Source: Leptoclinus maculatus (taxonomy: Eukaryota > Chordata > Actinopteri > Perciformes > Stichaeidae). Taken from it: a DNA stretch of 64,000 nt. Shown piece after piece: positions 11,775-23,500 of this stretch (its first letter is position 1; each line of letters begins with the position of its first letter). The stretch spans positions 9,279,759 through 9,343,758 of the forward strand of contig JAVDOI010000016.1 in the NCBI GenBank assembly GCA_032191485.1, in the 5' to 3' direction. The notes below the pieces were generated by a model. It searched no databases, had not been told where the DNA came from, and worked only from the letters and a program-made list of their open reading frames with translations. The translations under genes and the position numbers were made by a program.

Positions 11775-14700
11775 ATGCCTTCTTACACAGTGACTGTTTC
11801 CACAGGGAGCCAGTGGTTCGCAGGGACGGATGATTATGTCTACATTACTCTGGTGGGCACGGAGGGATGCAGCGAGAGAACGCTGCTGGACAAAGCTCTG
11901 TACGATGACTTTGAGAGGGGGGCGGTAAGTTGACGTTCCGCTGAGCTGTGAGGATGACTGTGTGACAAACGCATTCATTTTTAAATTCTGATGAATGCCG
12001 AGCATCAACAACTAGACACAAATGCTGGGTGAGATTGTTCTACAATGCTGACCTGAAAGAGGAAGACGTTACAACAGAGATGTAACCCCAAATTGACTGT
12101 TTGAAAATGAACAACTTTTATTTTGGAGGGGAAAACAAAAATGAGTAGAAAGAAGAAATATAAGAAAATGTTTGCTGTTCTGAACGTGAAGCACATTTTA
12201 AAATATTTTAATGTTTTCTTATCTTTTACATTATACTGCACACTGTTCGGTGTTTTAAAATGAACAAACTTTCCACAATGCCACTACAGTGGCATACAGT
12301 TTTTTTAAATAAAACGTTTTTTGCCATTGTAATCTGTTGCCCCTTGCAAAGCTGTAATTTAAATTGAAAATATATATTTCATGCACCTAAATAATGTTTT
12401 TATTATATAAAATACTAAAGTCACATATGTTCGCTTCCTACAACTTTCTCTGCATGGGTGAACATGATGTTACCTGTGAAATTCATGTTTCTTACAAAAA
12501 GCACATGTGACATTGATGTTTCCTCATGGTGACATGTGAAATGTGTTTTACCCTTTTTCCTTAAAAAGAACAACACAAAACTAACAATACACACCTGATT
12601 CACTAAGGTACTCTATTTTTTTTAAAGCTTATTTATTGAGCCGCTGACTAAATTTGCAGGTGGACTCTTATGACGTGAGGGTCGGGGAGAACCTGGGAGA
12701 GATTTTGTTGGTGAAGGTTGAGAAGAATAAGTACTGGGTGCATGATGACTGGTACTGCAAGTACATCACAGTCAAGACCCCGTCTGGAGACTACATGGAG
12801 TTCCCCTGCTTCCGCTGGCTGGTGGATGACAAGGAAGTGGTGCTGCGGGATGGAAGAGGTACATCAGTTCACTTTATTTAGTTTGCCTAACAAGACCGGC
12901 CTGCCTCCTCGCTGTCATCAGTCAGAGTCTGCAGTAACGAGCTCCGTCCCTCATGTCTTGTCTCTGTTGCAGCATACCTGCCTCAGGATGATAAGATCGG
13001 CCTGGTCAAGCAGCACAGGCAAAAAGAGCTGGACATGAGGAGGAAAACCTACAGGCAAGTTCACTCTGCACATGCAGTGTGTGGATGTGTGTTACAGAAG
13101 GCTGAGGCGGCTCACTAACAACTCTGCTGTCCTCTGCAGATGGAAGGAGTGGCAGCCAGGCTTTCCTATGAGCATAGATGCTGACAGACACAAGGATTTG
13201 CCCCGGGACATCCAGTTTGACAGTGAGAAGGGAGTGGACTTCGTACTGAACTACAGTAAGGCGTACGTACTCCCTCAAACAGGCCGCTGTAGTCGCGCTT
13301 TAACAGGTTTACATTAGTTGTCAGGACAACTGACGCCCCCTCAATACAGAACAGAGTGATTCAGTGGAGCTTCAACCCCTGAAATGTTTTTCATCTTTCA
13401 TGATGCCACGGTCACATGTTGAGCTCCAGCTATTTTCTGTACGCATGATTTCCTGGAAAAACAGAAGGGTCATTGTGTGTTTATTACCAGGGACATTTGC
13501 ATTGCGCCTTCATGCAGGCGCGAGAGCTTGCACATAGACACAATACCAAAACAAATCCCAAACTGTTTGCATCATGCAGTACTTCTGCTAAACATTGCAA
13601 AAATGTCAAAGCTTTGACAATGATAATGCTTTGTGGACTGGAGAGGAAGGTGAGATGGAAAATAAAGTTATGCAATTTCGCACAGTGAGCTTCAAAGGGT
13701 GTTGACCGAAATGCTGCATCTTTGTGGACAGATCTTATGAAATAATTACATTTATTTATTTATGGCTGCTTCTTTCTGCAAAAAAATCATCAGAACTGCA
13801 TACAGTATAACACGATTTTAATTGACATATTAAATGAAAATGCATCTGATTTTGGAAAATACTGTGACCTTTTTGATATGAATATGGTGACGAATGTGAT
13901 GCTGACGATCATGATGATGATGACTTTCCAGAATAGAGAACCTGTTCGTGAACCAGTTCATGCACATGTTCCAGTCCTCCTGGAGTGACCTCGCTGACTT
14001 TGAGAAGATCTTTGTGAGAATCAAAAACACAATCTCAGGTCAGCCTCACATATATGATATGATGTTATGTGATGTTATGTGATGTTATGTTATGTTATGT
14101 TATGTTATATTATATTATATTATATTCTATCCAGAGTATGTGATGCAACACTGGAAAGAGGACTTCATGTTTGGGTACCAATTTCTAAACGGCTGCAACC
14201 CCGTAATGATCCGAAAGTGCACCAAACTTCCTGACAAGTTTCCTGTCACTCATGAGATGGTTTCCGTCAGCCTGGAGAGGGAGCTGACTCTGGAGCAGGA
14301 AATAGAGGTAGACGGTGTCTGTTTCTGTGAACCTATTCAGTTATGTCTCACTTAAATTGTCCCACTGACGTATTGTGTGAATCAACGTTCCGGCTCCAGG
14401 CAGGTAACATCTACATAGTGGACTACGAGGTGTTGGAAGGCATCAGTCCTAACCGCACAGATCCGTGCACGCTGCAGTACCTGGCAGCTTCGATCTGTCT
14501 GCTCTACAAGAACGCTCGGAACAAGATCCTGCCCATAGCCATACAGGTACAGAGATGGTGAGCAGCAAATGACGGAAACATTCCAGTATAAATCAATTTA
14601 TTCCTGCCTGTCCCTTGTCCTCCGTGTTTTCCCAGCTTGGGCAGACTCCAGGGAAAGACCACCCGATCTTCCTGCCCACTGATGGTCAGCATGACTGGCT

Positions 14701-16939
14701 GCTGGCTAAGATCTGGGTCCGCTCAGCCGACTTCCAGTACCACCAGAACATCACACACCTGCTCAGGACTCATCTGATAACAGAGGTGTTTGCTGTTGCC
14801 ATGCACAGGCAGCTCCCTGCTGTTCACCCTGTGTATAAGGTAAAACTCTGACTGGTCAACTGACTGACTGATTGATTCATTTGATTGATTGATTGATGGA
14901 TTGGTGTTCCTTCTCCCAGCTACTTATCCCACACATTCGTTTTACCATGGCTATCAACACCAAGGCCAGAGAGCAGCTCATCTGTGAGTGCGGCATCTTT
15001 GACAAGGTGAGTTTGTGGATACAAAAAAACATAATACTCTCAACAGATTCTTTTGTTAAAATTACCCAAAAAAGGGAGGAAAAGAACCCCAAAAGGCCTT
15101 TTACCTTCCTCTAATGAAACGACATGTCAAAGTTGTTTCTTTGCTTTAAATGGGTCATAGTGCATTCAGTAATGGACTCTCAAAAGCACCATAAATAGCT
15201 GCAAGAGTAGTGAGGGTGATGCTGTATCTTCTCCATCCTCGTCAAGGCAAACGCAACAGGTGGAGGCGGTCACGTCCAGATGATTCAAAAGGGCATGAAG
15301 TCTCTGACTTTCAGGTCTCTGTGCTTCCCGGATAGTATCAAGGCCCGCGGTGTGGACGACAAGAAGGAGCTGCCCACCTACTTCTACAGAGACGACGGCT
15401 ACAAGGTGTGGGAGGCCACCAAGAGGTGAAGAACAACTCTTTGTTGGAGTTTTTATAGACGGCACTGAAGAATAGTTTGTGTGTTTGAGGGACAGAAAAC
15501 AGCCATAACAACAGATTATTATCAACAGTTATTTTCTCTATACCTGACTGCTTTCTTCTTTTCTTTCTGGCAGTTTTGTGTCTGATGTGGTGCATATTTA
15601 CTACAGCAGCGATGAGACGGTGCAGGAAGACGAAGAGATCCAGGCCTTCGTTAAAGATGTGTGCAGCTTCGGTATGCAGGACTTCGATCACAGTGGTGGG
15701 TACACACAGTGATTCTCAAAATGTAGCAACTAACCAATATTTAAAGTTTATTTTCCCAGGGAGAGAAGCAGCTCAACCTTCAATATTTTATTAGTGTTGG
15801 GTTTTCTGGAGAAGACAGGAATGTCAGGGAACAGACAGCATTACAAATTCACATCTGTTCTGTTATAGACGAATAGTTTCAGGGTGAAGACAGGAAGCCA
15901 CAGGATGGTGATGGTGTCACTGCTGCAAGTGTTGTAAAAACCCTTCTGGTATTTCTCCATTACCTGCATTGTGCAAGGACATTTCACACAGGGTTTTTCT
16001 ACAGGTTTAAGCTCACTTTGTCAATCTTATATGTGCACAGGATTTCCCAAGTCTCTGAAATCACGTGAGGAGCTGATAGAGTATCTGACCGTCATTGTGT
16101 TCACTGCTTCGGCCCAGCATGCAGCGGTCAACTTTGGACAGGTGAGTACGGTAATAGATAATCAGGAACCTAACATTCAATATCTTAAATTGATAAGACT
16201 GATGTGAAGGGAGTTCTGAAGGTCCTCTGACTGTTGAGTGTGTGGGGGAGGAAGTACTCATACCCTTGACTTCAGTAAAACTACCAGAACAGCATAAAAA
16301 TACTCCTTCATTCAAAATCCCATTTAAGTAAAAGTACAGAAGTATTATCAGCAAAATGTACTATATTACTATACAATACTTGAGTAAAAATGACTGCATT
16401 CACATTCTGTATCTTTGTGTACATTGTGTGTAGTATGACTGGTGTTCCTGGATCCCCAACGCTCCATCTACCATGAGAAGGCCCCCGCCCAACCAGAAGG
16501 GCCTGGCAAATGTGAACTTGATCATCGAGAGCCTTCCTGATCGCGGACGTTCCAGCTGGCACCTGGGGGCCGTCTGGGCCCTCAGCCAGTACCAGGAGGG
16601 AGAGGTACGGAAAGGGCACCCAGTGTCCAGACACACAGGCAATCACTCTTACACACACACACGTCTCAGTACAGTACAGACTTGTTTTAAGGACCAGTGC
16701 GCCTTGCAGTGCACCTCCTGGCTGAATGTCTCCCCTCTCCCCTCTTCCTCTCCTTGCAGCTGTACCTGGGCATGTATCCTGATGAGCACTTCATAGAGAA
16801 GCCAGTGAAGGCGGCCATGGCGACGTTCAGGAAGCAGCTGGCAGAGATAAGCAGCTCCATCAAGAAGAGGAACAACGGAAAGAAGCTGCCGTACTACAAC
16901 ATGTCCCCCGACAAAATCCCAAACAGTGTCGCTGTTTGA
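11775..16939 (+). CDS. alox5: arachidonate 5-lipoxygenase
   Basis: Fourteen exons: 11775-11924, 12660-12858, 12973-13054, 13140-13262, 13932-14038, 14135-14307, 14400-14546, 14636-14839, 14920-15006, 15247-15425, 15574-15695, 16041-16141, 16434-16604 and 16760-16939. They give 674 residues, the human length. Residues 1 to about 115 form the PLAT/C2-like domain (MPSYTVTVSTGSQWFAGTDD); the rest is the catalytic domain. Iron ligands are visible in HLLRTHL (two His) and QHAAVNFGQYDW (His and Asn). The last ligand is the C-terminal residue, here Val (NSVAV) where human has Ile. The enzyme oxygenates arachidonate at C5 and makes leukotriene A4 at the nuclear envelope with FLAP. Intron 3 has a GC donor. 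Compared with human as I remember it, the Ser271 site reads LERELT, the basic residues before Ser523 are gone (DFDHSGFPKS), and Ser663 (SPDKIP) is kept. It could be either of two fish paralogues (alox5a/b); I cannot tell which. Confidence 0.97.
13055..13139 (+). other. alox5: GC-AG intron (alox5 intron 3)
   Basis: Exon 3 ends TAC AG and the intron begins GCAAGT; the acceptor is CTCTGCAG. Joining here gives AG|A = Arg, keeps frame, and makes exon 3 exactly 82 bases, the size I remember for the human exon. The next GT, four bases on, would break the frame. The rest of the donor (CAG|GCAAGT) matches the strong consensus usual for GC donors. Confidence 0.9.
14044..14130. repeat. TATGTGATGT/TATGT/TATAT tandem repeat
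   Basis: It fills nearly all of alox5 intron 5 (96 bases), between the donor at 14039 and the exon 6 acceptor at 14133-14134, leaving almost no ordinary pyrimidine tract. Confidence 0.85.
16246..16400 (+). repeat. dispersed teleost repeat C (AGTAAAAGTAC family)
   Basis: Phrases such as GAAGTACTCATACCC, AAGTAAAAGTACAGAAG and TATTATCAGCAAAATGTACT match a repeat that I know from many spiny-rayed fish genomes. It sits in alox5 intron 12 and ends about 35 bases before the exon 13 acceptor (16432-16433). Confidence 0.65.
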
Positions 16940-16941
16940 GG

Positions 16942-16947
16942 AATAAA
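16942..16947 (+). terminator. alox5: AATAAA directly after the alox5 stop
   Basis: A canonical poly(A) signal starts two bases after the TGA (16937-16939). If used, the 3' UTR would be only about 15-30 bases. A second signal (ATTAAA, 17057-17062) lies before an A12 run at 17073-17084 and seems at least as likely to be the main site. Confidence 0.5.
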
Positions 16948-17056
16948 ATCATGCGTCTGCGAAATATTTTGCCAATAGCACATTGAAGTTCTGCTGATAT
17001 CACTGAGATGTTAAAAAAAACTGTCACCCGAGGGTGTTCCTGTGATACTTCTGTAT

Positions 17057-17062
17057 ATTAAA
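17057..17062 (+). terminator. alox5: ATTAAA, likely alox5 poly(A) signal
   Basis: A common variant poly(A) signal 118 bases after the stop codon, with a good spacing to a downstream cleavage region. It gives a short 3' UTR of about 140 bases. Confidence 0.55.
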
Positions 17063-17094
17063 ATGTGCTGACAAAAAAAAAAAAGAGCCTCAAC

Positions 17095-17100
17095 TTTATT
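17095..17100 (-). terminator. marchf8: AATAAA on minus strand, candidate marchf8 poly(A) signal
   Basis: TTTATT on the plus strand. Further minus-strand copies lie at 17298-17303 and 17371-17376. If this one is used, the marchf8 transcript ends within about 30 bases of the alox5 3' end, and the two genes are tail to tail with almost no spacer or a small overlap. Confidence 0.4.
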
Positions 17101-18539
17101 TAATTGTTTTTTGTCTGCTCCTTCTTCGGTAGTGTAAATCAGAAGATGTTAAACTGCTTCACATCTGACAACACTGAAATATTAACCTTTTCATATATTT
17201 TGTGACAGAGCCACTAACAAATCCTGTTACCACAACATTTAAATTCAAAACACATGGCTTACATTGAAAGACACAAAGCGTTAAAAGTAACTTCATTTTT
17301 ATTTGGTTGTTCTTTTTAATTCTACATACTTTGTTCAATAATGGGAAATTAAACTGAAAACACATCAATATTTATTTTAAAAACATAAGTACGTTTACAC
17401 ATTTTTTACAGTTACTATTCCAAAGTAAATTCACAGACAAACTCGTGGAATGATATCATAAGACAGGGGGAACAGTCATATATGTTCAAGTCCAGTCAGT
17501 AGTAAACAAATGTAGCTTTATGCAAGTTACGCTATTCCCAGACATGATCAAACGTAAGCGACAGGGTCAAGACAATGTGCTTAATAGGATTATAAAATGG
17601 AGAAATCACTTCATCATGAGAGGGGCACTAAGAAAGAAAGCAAAAAATAAAAAGCTGCTCTCAGAGAGGAACACGTCTGCTTATAAAAGCGTCCCAAAGT
17701 GGCCTCAAATCTTCTGTCTCAGACTTCATGAAAGGAGCCAGCTCCTATGACTAGAAAGTAAAAAAAATAAAAGAAAATCACAATCTGTAGTCCATCTTCT
17801 ATCTTCCACCTCAAGGAAACTACATGTCTAATTATTCCATGTTGTTTATTTGAAAAATATGACATGATTAAATGGGATTCTGCGGTTCAATGTCTATACA
17901 TTTAGGACAAAATTCATCAAGCATTTTAAAAAGCAAGACGGCAGAGCAGATATTCACAATCAAGCTTTTTACAACTCCGATATCTGAACTGCAAAACAAA
18001 GATTAAAAGTGATGTTCAGGTATATTTATGCCTGGGAAAAAAAAAAGTGTAAGTTGCATAAAATTACTAATGAAAGGTTTTTTTGTTTTTTTTAAATGAA
18101 CAAATTGTACTCTGTTTTCTTTTAAAAATAAATACAACACAAAATGAAGAAATAATCATTTTATACCCAGAGGACACCCTGGACATTAAACACCATTACA
18201 TAACTATAGAATAGAATATCAACAAAAGGGTAATTGCACTTTTTATCTGTCTATTTGCACTGAGCCTCGCGGGTATCAAAGTTTCAGAGAAGCTTCTCAT
18301 TACTAGGTCTTAATCCAACTTGACACACAATAACTCCCTCGGCTCATATTATGTATTAAAATTATATCAGACTCCAGATCTCAAGTCACTGTGGGGCATA
18401 TACACAAGTACAGTATGAGTTGTTGCAAAAAAACAAAGCACAGATTTCAGTTATTGCTGCTGCTGCTGAGCAGTAATTGTCACACATGTTGTTGAACCAT
18501 CGTTGTTCACAGACAGTACACTGGTATCAAAGACAGTTT

Positions 18540-18544
<5 letters not shown>

Positions 18545-18594
<50 letters not shown>
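18545..18594. repeat. (GT)n microsatellite
   Basis: About 25 GT units, in the presumed marchf8 3' UTR (CA repeats in the transcript). Confidence 0.95.
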
Positions 18595-18595
<1 letters not shown>

Positions 18596-20164
18596 GTTGG
18601 AATGGCTGTGAGGCTCAACATGAGCCCGGCATCACTGTGCTCCCACATACACAAAGCACTTACAATGACTGTAAGCCCCAAAACACATCGCCCTGAGAAA
18701 TCAACCGCTGCCTACATCAGACGGCACCTTCAGCTTCTCGCCAGCAGATGGCTCTCCAGTCAGCTCAAATGTATGTGTGCATGCATTGCATCCAATCGTT
18801 CATGCTTGAAATAATGCAGTGACAGTATTTAACTTGTGCTTCGTTTTAGAAATGAAAAAAATTGGAGCAATTTCTCTCATTTGAGCGACATGAGGCCAGA
18901 TGTGAGATAAAGTTAACACTCCATTTGATTGGGAGGCTACATGCTGGCAGTCTTGTGATTAAATACTAAAATAGACACTCTACCATGTGATAAGAGTCTG
19001 TTAAAAAGAGAAACTTTCGCTGTAACAGAGACTTCTGCTTGTCTGAAACGCTCAATAGCAATCATATCTTTCACCTTATTCTCGTGCGTTAACATAACCG
19101 AAGGGATGGGTTGTAAATGTGTGGGTCCCGCAGAGCAGAAACCGATTCAGCAGTCAAATTCAAATACACACAGTTGTTACAGTTTAATCAAAACTATCTA
19201 TTTGGGATCAATCAACGCACTGCCTGAACGGTGAGAGGACAGACTGAAAATAGGCAGCTGTGAATTTCCCAGGGCGTATCCCGGGACTAAGCAAACAAAT
19301 CAGCATATTAAAAACTGCACATGGAATATCACACTGTAAATACCGTGTCATTCGCATGATAGAAAAACATGAGCGGTGCCGTTTATGCCCAAAGGCTCTC
19401 GCAATGTTCTCAAGACATGGAAATTATCTCGCAATTTCCTGTGACCAGTAAAAAAATCTTGCTTTTCTTTTTTTTATATTTTTTTCAATTTATTCTTTTA
19501 AAGGTTTACATTCTCAAAGCCTTCAGAAAGATCATGTTGGGGTACAGAAGTCATGTGGCTGAATTTTCCATTATCTGCATTAGAACTTTGAGTCTGATGT
19601 CATATTCAAAATTATTTTTTTTGTATTTGGACTAAAACACTCAGATGTTTCTTTCAGCATGATTTCATTTCTTTAACCACCAATTCCTTTTTTTGTCATC
19701 CACAGGAGGCTTAATATACATGTATACGTGTGTATGAAGAAATGTCAAATAAAACAGGAGTTTGAAGTTCGAATGTGCTCTCCTGCATGTACAACATATA
19801 CAGTAAGACTTAATTCATATTAAAGAAAAAAAGGGCAAGAGGAAGGGAGGGGATTTGTTGTGGGAACTAAAAAACAAAAAAGTGCTTCAATGCATGTCCA
19901 GATCATGGTCTGGTCGGATCCAGACCAGCTCTGGGCTGACAGACAACAGCAAAAGAGATGGCAGTAGCTGGAATGTTCCAGAGATCCGAGGCGTGGCGCT
20001 ACATACTGATCCACGGCAGTTTAGCCCGAGACTCACAGGAGGTAAAAACGAACAAATCTAACAAACCCACAAGCAAAGAAACCACGCATCAGAAATGTGT
20101 CGACCTCCGGGGCTGTTTGTGAGTCCGTTTGTCTCAGTCCTGCTCTCCCAGAGGTGTACAAACA

Positions 20165-20166
<2 letters not shown>

Positions 20167-20199
<33 letters not shown>
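20167..20199. repeat. (GT)n microsatellite
   Basis: About 16 GT units about 340 bases beyond the marchf8 stop codon. Confidence 0.95.
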
Positions 20200-20202
<3 letters not shown>

Positions 20203-20538
20203 GTGGTATACTCCAGGCCTCTTCAGACATTTATAGAAGTCAGTAAAAACAGTCCGGTCCTAGGAAAGGAGAGAGACGTAGATTCAGGGTGCAGGTGGAG
20301 GAAGGGATAAGATAGGATGAATGTGGATAGAAGAAGATGGTCATTGTCTGTCTGTCTCTGTGGACGAAGTGTTGGGAATATAAGACGTCCAGAAGAGGAC
20401 AGTGGGTCAGTCTGGGATCAGAGGAATAGGAGTGTGTGGTCGTTCCTCAGTCAGCGAGCATTTCCACAACGGCTGCTCTTCACTGTGGGCCTGTCTATGT
20501 GTGAAGTATGAGTAGTAGGACAACCATGGACTGAGCGG

Positions 20539-23500
20539 TCAGACATGGAGCACCTCCATACTGTAGTCCTCCGTCTCTGTGTACTGGGAGGAGTTTGTGT
20601 CCGACAGGGTTGGCGCCAGAGGTTCCTTGTTGTCCAGACTTGGCTCCATGAGGGGCGGCTTCTCCAGTACCAGCTTTTTACACGTTTCTGGCCGGTTCTG
20701 GACGTATATGACCCGGTTGTAAGCCTTGAGTCTCTTCCATAGATGGATGTAGACTTTGCACTGGACGTACATGAACACCAGTCCACCCGTAAAGCCGATG
20801 GCCACCACCACCAGTTTGGTCCAGAAAGGCCATTCCAGGAGTCCTGAGGAACAGAGAGCAGACAAAAAAGAAACATGTTCACCAGTCAAACATAGACCAG
20901 GAAAGAAATGATGCAAAACAAATTCAAACCAGTTGGGAAATTTATTGCATTTTAGTATTACTGTTGCATGAATGTGATAAAATGTCCTGATTTCTCAGAT
21001 ATTTCTTTCACTGAATTAGATACTATTTCTAGATTGATCTTCCAGAAAAATGCATCACACAACACATATCCACAATGTGACATAAAACTACACATACATA
21101 GAGGATTTTATGCAGATCGCCAACTACTTTTAAGGACAGTCTACACTTACAACTAAATTAAATAAACTACCATAAATAAATGCTCATTGTGTAATCATTG
21201 ATAAATGTAATCATCAACATGAATAAAAACAAATGGGGGGCTTCCTAGTGGCCCCTCATTTCCTGCCAACTCTCCAATGTTTCTGTCCATTTTAGGCATC
21301 AAATGCCCCCCAAAACAATTACAACAAAAATAAGCAAACGATTGCTTGAAAAGCGAGAAAACCACTAAAAAATTACAACACTACAGCAGGCTTTAAAAAT
21401 GGTGATTTTGTAGTGAATTTGCTTAACTGTGCGAAAACATTTCTATGCCGCCTGAGGCAGTTGCAGCATTTCTGCAAATTGCAAAAACGCCGAAGCCAAA
21501 AAATTATGGGGGTGTAAATATTTGTAACAAGCTGCAACGCAAAGAGGCATAACAGAGATCTTCAAAAACAACAAGGAGAAAACAAAAATAACCTTTTGAA
21601 GAGTCACAGCTGCTGTAATATGTCAGGTAGTTTGAGATATTAAGGCAAAGAAGGTCCACAATTGAATTACTAAATCCTACCCTTGATGATAGAATAAATA
21701 TATGGAATGAAATACAAAATGCTTCATATAACGGGAAGAATACAGAGTATAATCAGTCAGGTATTAACTATGCTTATATAACTTTATGAGGAGAGATTAA
21801 CATGTTGTTTGTTGTGTGAGAATACGTCAGTGAGGTTTCTTCTAATTAAGCCACAAAGGATAACACAGAAAATAAATCACAGCATGTTCCTCGACTCAGT
21901 GTCTCTCTGCATTCATTAGGTTGGAACATTCAGTGAGGTGGTGTGAATATATATTCAGCTTTAAGGGTGAAGAAATATTATTTGTATCCTGAAATCAAGG
22001 CAGACAAGGGAAGGAAAGGGAAGGAAAGGGAAGGGAAGTACAGTGCAGTTGGAAAAGAACCAGACACAGCTGACAGAAAAGCTGGGAAAGCGGGAAAACA
22101 CAATTTGAAAGCCAAAGGGCCAAAGTTGAAATGTTTACCTGGGATTCTTCCGGCTGCATGAGTAAAGAAAGTGTAAGTATCATGTTTTACCAAAGACACA
22201 CAAACAGATTGATAGAAATGCGCAGAAATTGAAAGAAAAGTCAAGTATTACAGTTGGATGTAACTCATCATGCAATCACAAACCAATCAAAGAAGACAAT
22301 GGAAAACATTTCAAGGCACATTAGATCTTAATTTAAAGATTATAATCTTTAGAAGCAAATTGGGAGAAAAAAACGTAACCTGGTCTCTGTGTGACTTGGC
22401 AGAGGACAAACAGGACTGGTGAGGAGCTATTTGGCACCACCATGGTGACTGAACCTGACAGCCCACTGGGACTCTAACAAGCCTGAATCATCAGGTCGGG
22501 CTTAACAGGCACAGCCTGCTCTTCCATCTGTACGCTGTCTCAGAAACGCCAAATATGCCAAAGAGGAGTGAGCGGCAGCAGACGTGGTGCCAGCGGATGA
22601 TACAACGGCTCATCGTTAAAGCAGCCGTCTCCATTTTTAGCCCCGGTAACGAGAGCGCGGCGCTCCGTCAATCAATCTGTCCGTAACTCAGTGCTGCTGA
22701 CCACTTTGGTAGAGATGGAAACAAGGAGCAGCCCAGGCTCTAAGGGCTGCCGAAGGGACTATTTAACTCCTAGTCACGTTTTCTTCTTACTTTGACGTTT
22801 TAAAAAGACCATAACGCCCATCTGACCACTTGCTTAAACCATCTACAGTCAGCAGCCGGTTAGCTCACTACTTTACATGTTAAATCCCATTTGTTCAATC
22901 TGGCACACCTGTCACACTCTGTTCCCTCGTGACGGTGCCAGCCTAGCTGCTTCCAGTCTTTATCCTAACTAAAGATTCCGACTGTAGCTTCAAATACAGT
23001 ATAAACACAAGAGAGGGCCTTTTGTTGACGAGACTAATCACCGAAGATACTTTCAACTTGCAATTTTAATTCACATCACGCACACAAAACCTGATTTAAC
23101 TCCCTTGAAGAAGTTAAGGATGAACCAAAACCACCTCACTCTGAAAGTCACAATCTCAAATTGGATCTTATAATGATGGATGTAAAGATCTACTTTTAAA
23201 ATGTCTTTTCTTTTATCTCTGAACCTTTATGGACCACAGGTCTGAAATCAAAGCGAACTGAATTGAAGTGAAATTCCAAAATACGAACAGACAGAAGATA
23301 ATCTCTGAAAGAATCTCAGACACTCGTCTCCACATTTGTTCGTGCCTTTCATGCCCGCGGAGCTTCTGCGAGTGAATTACGCCGACATATATTCCAGTCT
23401 TAGAGAACATTTCACACTATTTGAACTCAATACTCGCACTGCTGAAATAACACTACAAGTTATGCAGATTTGTCATTAAATACTGAACATGGATGACATT

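Larger units (their letters stand above)
17100..20538 (-). other. marchf8: marchf8 3' UTR (inferred)
   Basis: About 3.4 kb of A/T-rich DNA between the marchf8 stop codon and the minus-strand AATAAA copies. No gene frame is seen on either strand. It holds (GT)n tracts at 18545-18594 and 20167-20199. I infer that it is 3' UTR because mammalian MARCHF8 transcripts also have multi-kilobase 3' UTRs; the sequence alone does not prove transcription. Confidence 0.5.
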
